In this document: piece after piece, positions 41,927 to 51,550 of the stretch | Position numbering within the stretch: position 1 is the first letter of the stretch | Layout: every line of letters starts with the position of its first letter | Source of the DNA: an uncultured Bacteroidota bacterium | GTDB lineage: Bacteria; Bacteroidota; Bacteroidia; Flavobacteriales; Flavobacteriaceae | Direction of reading: 5' to 3' | NCBI GenBank assembly: GCA_902526165.1 | Contig: CABZKA010000005.1 | Location: 1 to 64,000 of the forward strand | Length of the DNA: 64,000 nt | Notes under the pieces: model-generated | Databases searched by the model: none | Seen by the model: only the letters and a program-made list of their open reading frames with translations | Told to the model about the DNA's origin: nothing | Program-made: the position numbers and the translations under genes

Positions 41927-42934
41927 TTGAAAAAAAATGTTTCTTTAAAAGCATATAATTCCTTCGGAGTTGATGTGATTTCAAAAGAGTTTTATGAAGT
42001 TTATTCTGAAGATGAGGTCTTAAAAACACTGAACTCATTAAAAGATAGAAAAGTTTTTATTCTTGGTGGGGGTTCAAATATTTTGTTTATCAATAATATC
42101 CAAACCCCTATTATCAATGTAAAAATTAAGGGAATAAAAATTATCTCAGAAAATAATAATCATGTTAGTATTTCAATTGGAGCTGGCGAAATATGGAACG
42201 ATTTTGTGAAATGGGCAATATCAAAAAACCTTGGTGGAGTCGAAAATTTGATATCAATTCCTGGATATGTTGGCGGTGCTCCAATTCAAAATATTGGTGC
42301 TTACGGGGTAGAAATTAAAAATGTTTTTGTCTCTTGTTCAGGGTATTTTATTGACACATTAGAAAAAAAAGAGTTCAAAATAAATGATTGTCAATTTTCT
42401 TATCGATCCTCAATTTTTAAAAGATCGTTAAAAAATAAGTTCATTATAACAGAAGTTGTTCTCAAGTTATCAAAAAATAACCATAAGATTAATAAAACCT
42501 ACAAAAGCTTAAATGATGTCATAAAAAGTAAAAAGGTAAAGGATCCTACAATTAAAGATATTGCAGAAATAGTAAAAGATATTAGAAAAGATAAATTACC
42601 AGATCCATCATTAATAGGTAATTCAGGCAGTTTTTTCAAAAACCCAATTGTATCTCTGGATACTTTGACCAAACTTAAGGAAAGGTTTTCAGAAATAGTT
42701 TTTTATAAAGAAAACGGGGTAAAATATAAATTATCGGCGGCTTGGCTCATTGAAAATTGTGGTTTTAAAAATATCAGAGAAAAAAATGTTAGTGTGTATA
42801 AGAATCAAGCATTGGTAATCATAAATCTTGGTAATGCAACTGGCAAAGAAATATATTCATTTTCAGAAAAAATAAAATCCAAGGTTTTAGAAAAATTTGA
42901 TATCTTGCTTGAAGAAGAGGTTAACATCATTTAA
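41927..42934 (+). CDS. murB: UDP-N-acetylmuramate dehydrogenase
   Basis: 335 aa, TTG start; LGGGSNILF, LGGVENLISIPGYVGGAPIQNIGAYG, GNSGSFFKNP. Confidence 0.96.
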   Translation: MKKNVSLKAYNSFGVDVISKEFYEVYSEDEVLKTLNSLKDRKVFILGGGSNILFINNIQTPIINVKIKGIKIISENNNHVSISIGAGEIWNDFVKWAISKNLGGVENLISIPGYVGGAPIQNIGAYGVEIKNVFVSCSGYFIDTLEKKEFKINDCQFSYRSSIFKRSLKNKFIITEVVLKLSKNNHKINKTYKSLNDVIKSKKVKDPTIKDIAEIVKDIRKDKLPDPSLIGNSGSFFKNPIVSLDTLTKLKERFSEIVFYKENGVKYKLSAAWLIENCGFKNIREKNVSVYKNQALVIINLGNATGKEIYSFSEKIKSKVLEKFDILLEEEVNII

Positions 42935-42937
42935 TTC

Positions 42938-43144
42938 ATGGAACTATTTTTTATATCAATTATTCTATTAACTATTGCTTTCGCAGGAATTTCAATCAAA
43001 ATAATTTTTAAAAAAGACGGTAAGTTTTCAGGAACATGTGCATCAAATAATCCATTTTTAAATAAAGAGGGTAAGCCCTGTAGTTTGTGTGGAAAACTTC
43101 CAGAGGAAAATGATTGCAAGAAATCCAATTTAAATTTGAATTGA
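42938..43144 (+). CDS. Small Cys-containing membrane-anchored protein
   Basis: 68 aa; N-terminal TM then GTCASNNPFLNKEGKPCSLCGKLPEENDCKK; located directly before a sigma factor gene. Confidence 0.7.
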   Translation: MELFFISIILLTIAFAGISIKIIFKKDGKFSGTCASNNPFLNKEGKPCSLCGKLPEENDCKKSNLNLN

Positions 43145-43149
43145 TGTAA

Positions 43150-43662
43150 ATGAGTTCAAATTTTGATGAAAAAAAAACTCCTTTTAATAAGTTGTTGAAT
43201 GAAAACTGGGATTATGTTTACAATTACATACTGAAAAAAACATCAAATGAGTTCGTTTCTGAAGAAATTACGATTCAAACATTTTCAAAGGCTTTTCAAA
43301 AAATAAAACTTTATGACAAAAAGTTTTTATTTAAAACATGGTTGATTTCAATTGCAAAAAATACTTATTCAGACCAATTAAGAAAAAAGAAAACAATAAT
43401 TGATGATTATGAAAATATTGAAAAACATAATTTGTCAAGAAGTCCAGAAGAAGATTTTATTGAAAAAGAGAGCTTTGATGGACTAAAGGAAAAAATAAAT
43501 CAATTAAAACCTAATTATAAAGAAGTTTTAAAATACAGGTATTTTGATGACCTATCGATTAAGGAAATTTCTGATAAGCTCAAACAACCTATCAACACAA
43601 TTAAGATTAAAATTTTTAGAGCAAAAAAACTTTTGATTGAAAAAATCAAAAATAATGATTGA
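43150..43662 (+). CDS. RNA polymerase sigma-70 factor, ECF-type
   Basis: 170 aa; KTWLISIAKNTYSDQLRKKK (region 2) and LKPNYKEVLKYRYFDDLSIKEISDKLKQPINTIKIKIFRAKKLL (region 4). Confidence 0.92.
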   Translation: MSSNFDEKKTPFNKLLNENWDYVYNYILKKTSNEFVSEEITIQTFSKAFQKIKLYDKKFLFKTWLISIAKNTYSDQLRKKKTIIDDYENIEKHNLSRSPEEDFIEKESFDGLKEKINQLKPNYKEVLKYRYFDDLSIKEISDKLKQPINTIKIKIFRAKKLLIEKIKNND

Positions 43663-44866
43663 TAAAGTTAAGAAACTGGGGCCTGGTTTATTATTTGCAG
43701 GGGCTGCCATAGGAGTTTCCCATCTTGTTCAATCAACCAAGGCAGGTGCAGAATTTGGTTTTGGGTTAATTTGGGCATTACTGTTATGTAATTTTTTTAA
43801 ATATCCATTTTTTTCATTTGGGACTAAATACGCTATTTCAACAGGTGAAACCTTATTGCAAGGTTATAAAAAAATTGGCAACTACGTACTATACATTTAT
43901 TTAATGCTATCAATTGTTACAATTTTTACAATCCAAGCGGCTGTAACAATAGTAACTGCAGGATTGGCAGTTGAACTTTTTGGTTTTACAACAAATATAA
44001 CCATGATGTCGTTGTGCATTTTAATTCTTTGTATTGTAATTCTTACATTTGGAAAATATAAATTACTTGATAATTTTATAAAAGTAGTTATAGTAATTTT
44101 AGTCTTATCAACATTGCTTGCGGTAGGTTTTGCATGTAATAATAATCCTGGAGATATAATAACCAATCAAATATTTCCAATCGAAGCTTCAGGAATAGTT
44201 TTTTTAGTTGCTTTCATGGGCTGGATGCCTGCTCCTTTAGATATTTCAATTTGGCAATCCATCTGGACCAAAGAAAAGGTAAAATTGAACAATAGAATGG
44301 ACCACAAATCAGCATTATTTGATTTCAATGTAGGTTATATTACAACTGTATTAATCGGTTTATGCTTTATTTTACTGGGTGCTTTTGTTATGTTTGGGTC
44401 AGGACAATCATTTTCAAATAATGGATCTGAATTTGCTAATCAACTGATACAATTATATACAATCAACTTAGGAGATAATGTTAAAATTTTGATTTCAATT
44501 GCTGCATTCACAACAATGCTTAGCACCACTATAACTTGTTTAGATGCCTCCCCAAGAGCTATGAGTCAAACATTAAGATTACTAAACTTTAAGAAATTTA
44601 GTGGATACAATAGATGGATATTAATTATAGCAACAATGACAATGATAATTTTTGTATTTTTCGAATCGGAAATGGGCAACTTAATCAAAATAGCAACTAT
44701 TCTTTCATTTGTAACTGCACCTATTTATGCAATTATGAATTATTCTCTTGTGAATAGTAAATTTATGCCAGAAAAGTATAAACTTTCAAAATCAATGAAA
44801 CTATATTCGTTTTCAGGTATAGTTTTTTTAACAATCTTTTCAATTTGGTATATAACTTTAGTATAA
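43655..44866 (+). CDS. Nramp family divalent metal transporter
   Basis: ORF trimmed to ATG at 43655; KLGPGLLFAGAAIGVSHLVQSTKAGAEFGFGLIW, GWMPAPLDISIWQSIW. Confidence 0.88.
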   Translation: MIDKVKKLGPGLLFAGAAIGVSHLVQSTKAGAEFGFGLIWALLLCNFFKYPFFSFGTKYAISTGETLLQGYKKIGNYVLYIYLMLSIVTIFTIQAAVTIVTAGLAVELFGFTTNITMMSLCILILCIVILTFGKYKLLDNFIKVVIVILVLSTLLAVGFACNNNPGDIITNQIFPIEASGIVFLVAFMGWMPAPLDISIWQSIWTKEKVKLNNRMDHKSALFDFNVGYITTVLIGLCFILLGAFVMFGSGQSFSNNGSEFANQLIQLYTINLGDNVKILISIAAFTTMLSTTITCLDASPRAMSQTLRLLNFKKFSGYNRWILIIATMTMIIFVFFESEMGNLIKIATILSFVTAPIYAIMNYSLVNSKFMPEKYKLSKSMKLYSFSGIVFLTIFSIWYITLV

Positions 44867-44914
44867 ATTTTGATTATATAGTTATATATTTGTAAACTCT
44901 TAAGTAAAGATAGA

Positions 44915-45853
44915 TTGAACACAAAAATATTAGATAATAAAGTAAAAGAAAGTTGGAGTCGTATCGATTTAAAGAAAACTAATAAAATCATTTCAAAGCA
45001 GAGATCGGATTTCAAAAAAAAACCTGACTGGATAAGAGTAAAATTACCCACAGGCAAAAAATATTCAGAAATCAGAGGTTTAGTTGATAAGTATAAATTA
45101 AATACCATATGCTCATCGGGTAGTTGTCCAAATATGGGCGAGTGCTGGGGAGAGGGTACAGCCACATTTATGATTTTAGGTAACATTTGCACGAGATCTT
45201 GTGGGTTTTGTGGAGTTAAAACTGGAAAACCAGAAACAGTTGACTGGGAGGAGCCTGAAAAAGTTGCAAAATCAATTTCTGTTATGAAAATTAAACATGC
45301 TGTAATAACATCTGTTGATCGTGATGATTTACATGATCAAGGTTCAATAATTTGGGCCGAAACAGTGAAAAGCGTTAGGAGACTCAACCCGAATACAACC
45401 ATGGAGACCTTAATTCCAGACTTCCAAGGTGTTGAGAGACTTTTAGACAGAATTATTGAAGCAAATCCTGAAGTTATTTCTCACAATATTGAAACAGTTA
45501 GAAGACTAACTCGTGAAGTTAGAATTCAGGCTAAATACGATAGAAGTATGACCGTTCTTAAATACCTAAAAGATAATGGTGCGAAAAGAACTAAATCTGG
45601 AATTATGCTCGGATTGGGGGAGAAAGAATTTGAAGTTATGGAAACGCTGCGTGACCTGCGAAGAGCAGATGTCGATGTGGTCACTATTGGACAATATTTA
45701 CAGCCCAGTAAAAATCATTTGCCCGTCAAGGAATTTATTGAACCAACAAAATTTAATTTTTATAAGGATTTTGCAAAAGATCTAGGCTTTATACATGTAG
45801 AAAGTGGGCCACTTGTAAGATCATCTTACAAAGCGAAAAAACACGTCAATTGA
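44915..45853 (+). CDS. lipA: Lipoyl synthase
   Basis: 312 aa, TTG start; CSSGSCPNMGECWGEGTATFMILGNICTRSCGFCGVKTGKP. Confidence 0.98.
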   Translation: MNTKILDNKVKESWSRIDLKKTNKIISKQRSDFKKKPDWIRVKLPTGKKYSEIRGLVDKYKLNTICSSGSCPNMGECWGEGTATFMILGNICTRSCGFCGVKTGKPETVDWEEPEKVAKSISVMKIKHAVITSVDRDDLHDQGSIIWAETVKSVRRLNPNTTMETLIPDFQGVERLLDRIIEANPEVISHNIETVRRLTREVRIQAKYDRSMTVLKYLKDNGAKRTKSGIMLGLGEKEFEVMETLRDLRRADVDVVTIGQYLQPSKNHLPVKEFIEPTKFNFYKDFAKDLGFIHVESGPLVRSSYKAKKHVN

Positions 45854-46856
45854 AATTTAATTTATTTGAGATTAGATTTACTAAATCATTTGATTTTCCA
45901 AAGAAATCTATCTTAATTTCTATATAAAACAAATTTTTAAAATCATGAATCGACATAATTTTAAAGTAGTCCTTCTCGGTTGTTAATATTATTTTATCTC
46001 TGCCATACCTTAAAATTTCTCTAATATCATTTTGATTATAATTGTGATGATCGTTATATGTTAAGTGTTTGAATTTTAATTTTTTCGATTTTAAATGTCT
46101 TGTTAATGGTTTACTATCTGCAATTCCTGTTATTAATAGGAAATCAGAATTTAAGTCTGAAATATGAATATTTTTTTTCCCTTTTAAAATATCTTCATAA
46201 ATAATTTTACTAAACAAAATTCTTTGATTACTCAAGGGTTTAATTTTTTTTACAATATTTTCTTTCAGTAATGATGTTAAATTATTGGGGCATTTAGTAA
46301 TTATAATGAGATTTGCTCTTTTAAAACCATTTCTTGGTTCCCTTAAATTACCGAAAGGGAAAATATAATCATTGTAAAATGGTTCTTCAAACTTTGTTAA
46401 AAGTATATTTAACTTACACTTAATTCTTCTGTGCTGCATCGCATCATCAAGTATCAGAATATCATCAGCACTAAAATTTTTTGAAATTTTATCAATTGCG
46501 AATAACCGATCTTCGCAAGCAAAAACATTTACATTTTTATATGCTTGTTTTATCATAAAATTTTCGTCTCCAACATCATTTACATGAGAGCCTGCCAAAA
46601 CCTCCACTAGACCGTTTGTCTTTCTTTTGTAACCTCTGCTCAATACTGAGATGTTTATTTTTTTGGGAAATCTCTCAATTAAAAATTTTACTAATGGTGT
46701 TTTACCTGTTCCACCCATTGATAAATTTCCAATACAAATTGTATTTATTTTGGTTTCGTGAACCTTTAGGAAATTAGCAGAATATAAAAAACTTCTAGTT
46801 AGTTGAAATAGAAAATTTAATATTGCAACTGGAAAGAGTATTTTTCTAATTAACAT
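45846..46856 (-). CDS. lpxK: Tetraacyldisaccharide 4'-kinase
   Basis: 336 aa; CIGNLSMGGTGKTPLVKFLIE, LSRGYKRKTNG, DDAMQHRRIK. Confidence 0.95.
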   Translation of the reverse strand: MLIRKILFPVAILNFLFQLTRSFLYSANFLKVHETKINTICIGNLSMGGTGKTPLVKFLIERFPKKINISVLSRGYKRKTNGLVEVLAGSHVNDVGDENFMIKQAYKNVNVFACEDRLFAIDKISKNFSADDILILDDAMQHRRIKCKLNILLTKFEEPFYNDYIFPFGNLREPRNGFKRANLIIITKCPNNLTSLLKENIVKKIKPLSNQRILFSKIIYEDILKGKKNIHISDLNSDFLLITGIADSKPLTRHLKSKKLKFKHLTYNDHHNYNQNDIREILRYGRDKIILTTEKDYFKIMSIHDFKNLFYIEIKIDFFGKSNDLVNLISNKLNFN

Positions 46857-46883
46857 CTAATGGCGAAAATATAAATTTTATAT

Positions 46884-47681
46884 TTGATAAAAAATTTGGT
46901 GTTACTTTCAAAAATTATAAAAATATTGGATGATTGGTGCCCACTTTCTGATGCTGAGGAGTTTGATAATGTTGGGCTTTTGGTTGGTGAATTAAAATCT
47001 GAAATTACCAAAGCTGTAATAACACTCGATATAACTGATAACGTCATTGATGAATGTATTTCAAATGGAGCAAACTTAATTATAAGTTTTCATCCTTTAT
47101 TTATAGCAGATCCAAAAACCAACGAAACGGATGAAAGGATAAATAAGTATATAATTAGGTGTTTAAAAAATAACATTAATGTTTATTGCATACATACTAA
47201 CTTGGATAACAATCCATTAGGAACTAGTTATCAACTTGGTAAAATTCTAAGCTTAAAAAATCAAGAAATACTGGTTAATAATGAAAATAATAATTTAAAA
47301 GGAATGGGGAGTATTGGTTCAATGAGTCATTCCATAAATGACTACAATTTTCTGGAATTTTTAAAAGATAAATTAAATTTAAAATATTTGAGACACTCCA
47401 AACTATTAGATAAAAAAATTAAAAAAGTAGCTATACTAGCGGGCTCTGGGAGTTTTGCAATTGACAATGCAATTTTTAAAAAAGCTGATTGTTTTATTTC
47501 CGCAGACTTTAAATACCACGATTTTTTTAAGCCTAATAAAAAAATATTAATAATCGACATTGGACACCATGAAAGTGAAAGACACATAAAAGAGACTATT
47601 TTAAATTATCTTAACAAAAAAATTCCTAAGTTTGCGTGCATTATTGCAAAAAGTAAAACAAATCCTGTAAATTATTTTTAA
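46884..47681 (+). CDS. Nif3-like dinuclear metal center protein
   Basis: 265 aa; AEEFDNVGLLVGE, ISFHPLFIA, VYCIHTNLDNNPLGTSYQLG, IDIGHHESE. Confidence 0.93.
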   Translation: MIKNLVLLSKIIKILDDWCPLSDAEEFDNVGLLVGELKSEITKAVITLDITDNVIDECISNGANLIISFHPLFIADPKTNETDERINKYIIRCLKNNINVYCIHTNLDNNPLGTSYQLGKILSLKNQEILVNNENNNLKGMGSIGSMSHSINDYNFLEFLKDKLNLKYLRHSKLLDKKIKKVAILAGSGSFAIDNAIFKKADCFISADFKYHDFFKPNKKILIIDIGHHESERHIKETILNYLNKKIPKFACIIAKSKTNPVNYF

Positions 47682-47682
47682 T

Positions 47683-48462
47683 ATGGCTAAAAAAGTTGAG
47701 TATTCAGTCGAAGAGAAATTAAGAGCAATGTATGATTTGCAATTAATTGATTCACGCATAGATAAAATCAAAAGTGTAAGAGGAGAACTTCCACTCGAAG
47801 TTGAAGATTTAGAAGATGAAGTGGAAGGTTTAGACTTCAGAATGAATAAGATAAATGAAGAATTAACAGAGATTGAAAATGTTATTAAAGAAAAATTAAA
47901 TAAAATTGAAGAAGCTAGAGGAATGATAAGTAAATACAATGATCAACAAAAAAATGTTAGAAATAATAGGGCTTTTGAGTCTCTTAGTAAAGAAATAGAA
48001 TATCAAGAATTAGAAATTCAATACTCCGAAAAGCAGATCAATGCGTCAAAGTCTGAAATTGAAGAGAAAAAAGAAAAATTGAATGAAACATCAAACCTCA
48101 GAGATGAGAGAAAAACTCATTTAGATCACAAAAAAGAGGAATTAAATAGCATTATGAAAGAAACTGAAAAAGAAGAAAGTGCATTAATTAAAAAATCTGA
48201 AGAATTTGAGAAAAAAATTGATGATGCCCTACTTGTCTCATATAAAAAAATTCGCTCAAGTGTGAAAAATGGTCTTGCAATTGTCCCTGTCGAAAGAGGG
48301 GCGTCTGCTGGTTCATTCTTTGTGATTCCTCCTCAAGTTCAGTTAGATATAGCATCAAGGAAAAAATTCATAACTGATGAGTATAGCGGAAGAATACTAG
48401 TCGATAAAGATTTGGCTAATGATGAAGAGAAAAAAATGGAGAAGATTTTTAGTTCTATCTAA
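47683..48462 (+). CDS. Coiled-coil protein of the C4-type zinc ribbon (DUF164-like) family lacking cysteines
   Basis: 259 aa coiled coil; C-terminal VPVERGASAGSFFVIPPQVQLDIASRKKFITDEYSGRILVD; directly downstream of nif3-like gene. Confidence 0.8.
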   Translation: MAKKVEYSVEEKLRAMYDLQLIDSRIDKIKSVRGELPLEVEDLEDEVEGLDFRMNKINEELTEIENVIKEKLNKIEEARGMISKYNDQQKNVRNNRAFESLSKEIEYQELEIQYSEKQINASKSEIEEKKEKLNETSNLRDERKTHLDHKKEELNSIMKETEKEESALIKKSEEFEKKIDDALLVSYKKIRSSVKNGLAIVPVERGASAGSFFVIPPQVQLDIASRKKFITDEYSGRILVDKDLANDEEKKMEKIFSSI

Positions 48463-50065
48463 CAACAAACGCTTTGCTTAGCGTAGGTCCACCTACCAAA
48501 TTTATTCTATAAAAATATTGTCCTGCTGATAGTTTACCATTTTTATCATGACTTAAAGAAAACTGATGTTCACCCCTAATTAAGTCTCCACTAAAAATGG
48601 TATTTACATGCCTACCTAAAATATCAAAGGTTTTAATATTTACTTTATGAGTTTGTTGAATTCTTAAGTTTAGGCTAACTCTTTGATCATAGTTTGCATA
48701 TATTGGAGCATGATAATTCAATAAATTATCATAATCAACAACATCTTTATCCTGACATCCAAATCCTAGGCCTAATAAATCATACTCATTTCCAAGCATA
48801 GCTGCATTGATGAAATTTGAATCACCACACAACCAATCAGTTAATACAGTTTGGTAAATTGATCTAAAATCAACAGTATTATACATATTTCCTCTTCTGT
48901 TCAGATTTGATAAGCTTGGGTGGCTACCAATAAAACCACTTCCTTTTAATGGAGAGCCAAAAAGCATTACTGGAGCAGCAGATCCGTGATCTGTTCCTTC
49001 AGAACCATTTTCACCAACTCTTCTTCCAAATTCTGAGAAGGTCATTGATAATACTTTTGAGTCAAAACCATCTTCTGCCAAATCATCATAAAATGATTTC
49101 ACAGCAGATGATAAACTAGATAATAGGTATTGATGAGTTAAAGCTTGATTTCCATGAGTGTCAAAACCACCAATTGAAACCATATAAATTTTTGAACCTA
49201 AACCACCTTTAATCAGTTTAGCAACAAGCCTAAGTTGTTTATCTAAGCCTTCTTGAGTCTCATACCCATTAAAATCAGTTGAAGATTTGAATGCATCATT
49301 GATAACCTTTGCATAATCGTAAGTTGTATTACTAACTCTTCTTAAAAATTCCAATTGGTCACCATGTGTACAATCAGGAAGATTTTGAGTTGAATAAAAT
49401 TCACCTCTCTCAGCGACTCTTTCCAGCCTAGACTCATTAGCAACAGCAAAAGCATAATTTCTAGAAGCTCCATTAAAAATCAGGTTTGCATTACTTCCAA
49501 TTTGAACAGCAACTGGTTTTTCAGGTGGATTTGTTGTATAATCGAAGTATTTTTCATCATAATATCTACCGAGCCAGCCGGAGGATACCATGTCGCTTTT
49601 GTTAGTTGATCCAGTTGCCCAATAATCAGACGAAGTAAAATGCGATAAATTTTGCCCATCGTAACCTACACCATTAACCACTCTCATTTTGCCATTTTCC
49701 CAAAAACTAGATAAATTACGCATATGATCAGGCATTGAAAAATCATCACTTAATCTAATTAAATTATTTTTAGGAATATGAATTGATGGTCTTTTGGAAA
49801 CATACGTGTCATAATCATAAAGTGGGATAATCGTGTTTAACCCGTCATTACCTCCTTTAAGTCTAATTAAAACCAAAACTCTGTCCGATAAAGAGTCAGA
49901 CAAAGCATTAGTTAAAAAATTGGAGTTAAGAACAGAAATATTAGTATTTCCTAGTGAAATAGAACCTGCACCGGCAATCCCTAAGACTTTGAGAAACCCT
50001 CTTCTGTCCCATCTTGAATGCTCTTCCCTATGCTTTTTTGAATCTAAATAGTTCTTTTTACTCAT
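48455..50065 (-). CDS. DUF1501 domain protein with Tat-like signal and T9SS-like C-terminal tail
   Basis: 536 aa; WDRRGFLKVLGIAGAG, RLKGGNDGLNTIIPLYD, TFSEFGRRVGENGSEGTDHGSAAPVMLFG; C-terminal FDILGRHVNTIFSGDL...LSAGQYFYRINLVGG. Confidence 0.9.
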   Translation of the reverse strand: MSKKNYLDSKKHREEHSRWDRRGFLKVLGIAGAGSISLGNTNISVLNSNFLTNALSDSLSDRVLVLIRLKGGNDGLNTIIPLYDYDTYVSKRPSIHIPKNNLIRLSDDFSMPDHMRNLSSFWENGKMRVVNGVGYDGQNLSHFTSSDYWATGSTNKSDMVSSGWLGRYYDEKYFDYTTNPPEKPVAVQIGSNANLIFNGASRNYAFAVANESRLERVAERGEFYSTQNLPDCTHGDQLEFLRRVSNTTYDYAKVINDAFKSSTDFNGYETQEGLDKQLRLVAKLIKGGLGSKIYMVSIGGFDTHGNQALTHQYLLSSLSSAVKSFYDDLAEDGFDSKVLSMTFSEFGRRVGENGSEGTDHGSAAPVMLFGSPLKGSGFIGSHPSLSNLNRRGNMYNTVDFRSIYQTVLTDWLCGDSNFINAAMLGNEYDLLGLGFGCQDKDVVDYDNLLNYHAPIYANYDQRVSLNLRIQQTHKVNIKTFDILGRHVNTIFSGDLIRGEHQFSLSHDKNGKLSAGQYFYRINLVGGPTLSKAFVVR

Positions 50066-51516
50066 TTTAGTTGATATTCGGGAAGTTTGACAAAAAATAA
50101 TATCAATGCATAAACTTGATTGGGTGCATAAGTTTCATTTAACGTCCATCCTCCACCATTGAAATAATCATCGGGGACATCACCTTTAAAAGCAGCTAAA
50201 GCATCATTCAACTCGTCATCCATCATTTCATAGTTGCAAAACATATATTTATTGATTTTTTTAACTATTTCAATCGGATTAGTTTCATCAATTCCAACTA
50301 TACTTAATGCATAATCTCTGAACTGTTCTTTATTTTTAATCCAGTATCTAGATAACAAATAATCCGAAAATTCCCATCTCATAGGAAGTGTCCCTGTGGA
50401 GATCCAATCATGGTTTTCTTGCCATCCTGCAACATCAATTGGGTTAAGAATTTCTTGACCCATATCACTACATCTAGCTCTTAAATAATTAAATAAATTA
50501 TCATTGAAGTTATCAGGCTTTTCAAAATTAAACTCCTTTTCAATTTGGACCATTAGATCAACAGGGCTTTTAATTAGTACATTACTTGCAAAAGAATTAA
50601 AAAAGTGCTCACTTTTAAATAGTTTTCTGTAAAGTGGTTCTAATTCAAAATTATTGTCTTTGAAATAATTTGAAAGCTCATTGATGATATCATTATTAAC
50701 ATCAGGACTAACAAAATGTTTGTATATTTTTCTAACAATAAATTCTGAAATTAAATCACTTTTTTCTTCAAACAAAATATTAATTACGTCGTCATAATTC
50801 CAATTACCAGTTCTTCCAAAAATGGTTTTTTCTCCACCATCAAACCTATTCGGATTAAAGTATATTGGCCCACCGTCCTGTCTGTTATTGTAGCCAGTTA
50901 AAGCTCTAGCAGTCTCAGTGATATCATCTTGGGTATAACCATTGCCTTCTCCTAATGTAAACAATTCATAAAGCTCCCTTGCATAATTTTCATTGGGAGC
51001 ATTATTTCTATTTTCATAGCCATTCAAATACATAAGCATCGCATCATCAAGGCCAATTATCGAAACAAAATTTTTAAAATTACCAAAAACATTAGCTTGT
51101 AAATTGTTATAATATCTGAAAGTATATGCAGGATTGTTATACATATAGTACTCAGTCACAAAATGATTACTCCAAAATAATGTAAGTCGATCACGCATAC
51201 CATTTTTTAAAAAATCATCAAACATAATTCTTTGGTGATTTCTAAAAAAAGGGCCTCTGTTTCCACCTGCATTTCTGAAATCCGTATTGGTCCAGTTTGC
51301 CCAACCGGGATCAGGTGTTAAAGGTAAATTTTTAGCATTATCAATTAACTGATCTATTAGTTCTTCAGGACTCAGAGATAATTTAGATTGTATATCAGAG
51401 TGTTTTATTCCAAATCCTAGTCGTCTATTGACAAGCAAAATTTTTGAAATATCCCAAGGATTTTCATCACTAGGAACAAAGGTAGATAAGGTCCCATTAT
51501 TACAGCTCACAACCAT
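50062..51516 (-). CDS. DUF1800 domain protein
   Basis: 484 aa; NRRLGFGIKHSDI, NENYARELYELFTLGEGNGYTQDDITETARALTGY; overlaps the DUF1501 gene by 4 nt. Confidence 0.92.
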   Translation of the reverse strand: MVVSCNNGTLSTFVPSDENPWDISKILLVNRRLGFGIKHSDIQSKLSLSPEELIDQLIDNAKNLPLTPDPGWANWTNTDFRNAGGNRGPFFRNHQRIMFDDFLKNGMRDRLTLFWSNHFVTEYYMYNNPAYTFRYYNNLQANVFGNFKNFVSIIGLDDAMLMYLNGYENRNNAPNENYARELYELFTLGEGNGYTQDDITETARALTGYNNRQDGGPIYFNPNRFDGGEKTIFGRTGNWNYDDVINILFEEKSDLISEFIVRKIYKHFVSPDVNNDIINELSNYFKDNNFELEPLYRKLFKSEHFFNSFASNVLIKSPVDLMVQIEKEFNFEKPDNFNDNLFNYLRARCSDMGQEILNPIDVAGWQENHDWISTGTLPMRWEFSDYLLSRYWIKNKEQFRDYALSIVGIDETNPIEIVKKINKYMFCNYEMMDDELNDALAAFKGDVPDDYFNGGGWTLNETYAPNQVYALILFFVKLPEYQLK

Positions 51517-51550
51517 AATTCAAATATCCGAATTTTTTTTTAATTACTTA

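Noticed and set aside
44885-44892. TATATTTG box upstream of lipA as a promoter
   Set aside because: Good -7 match, but no TTG-type -33 element at a suitable spacing was found.
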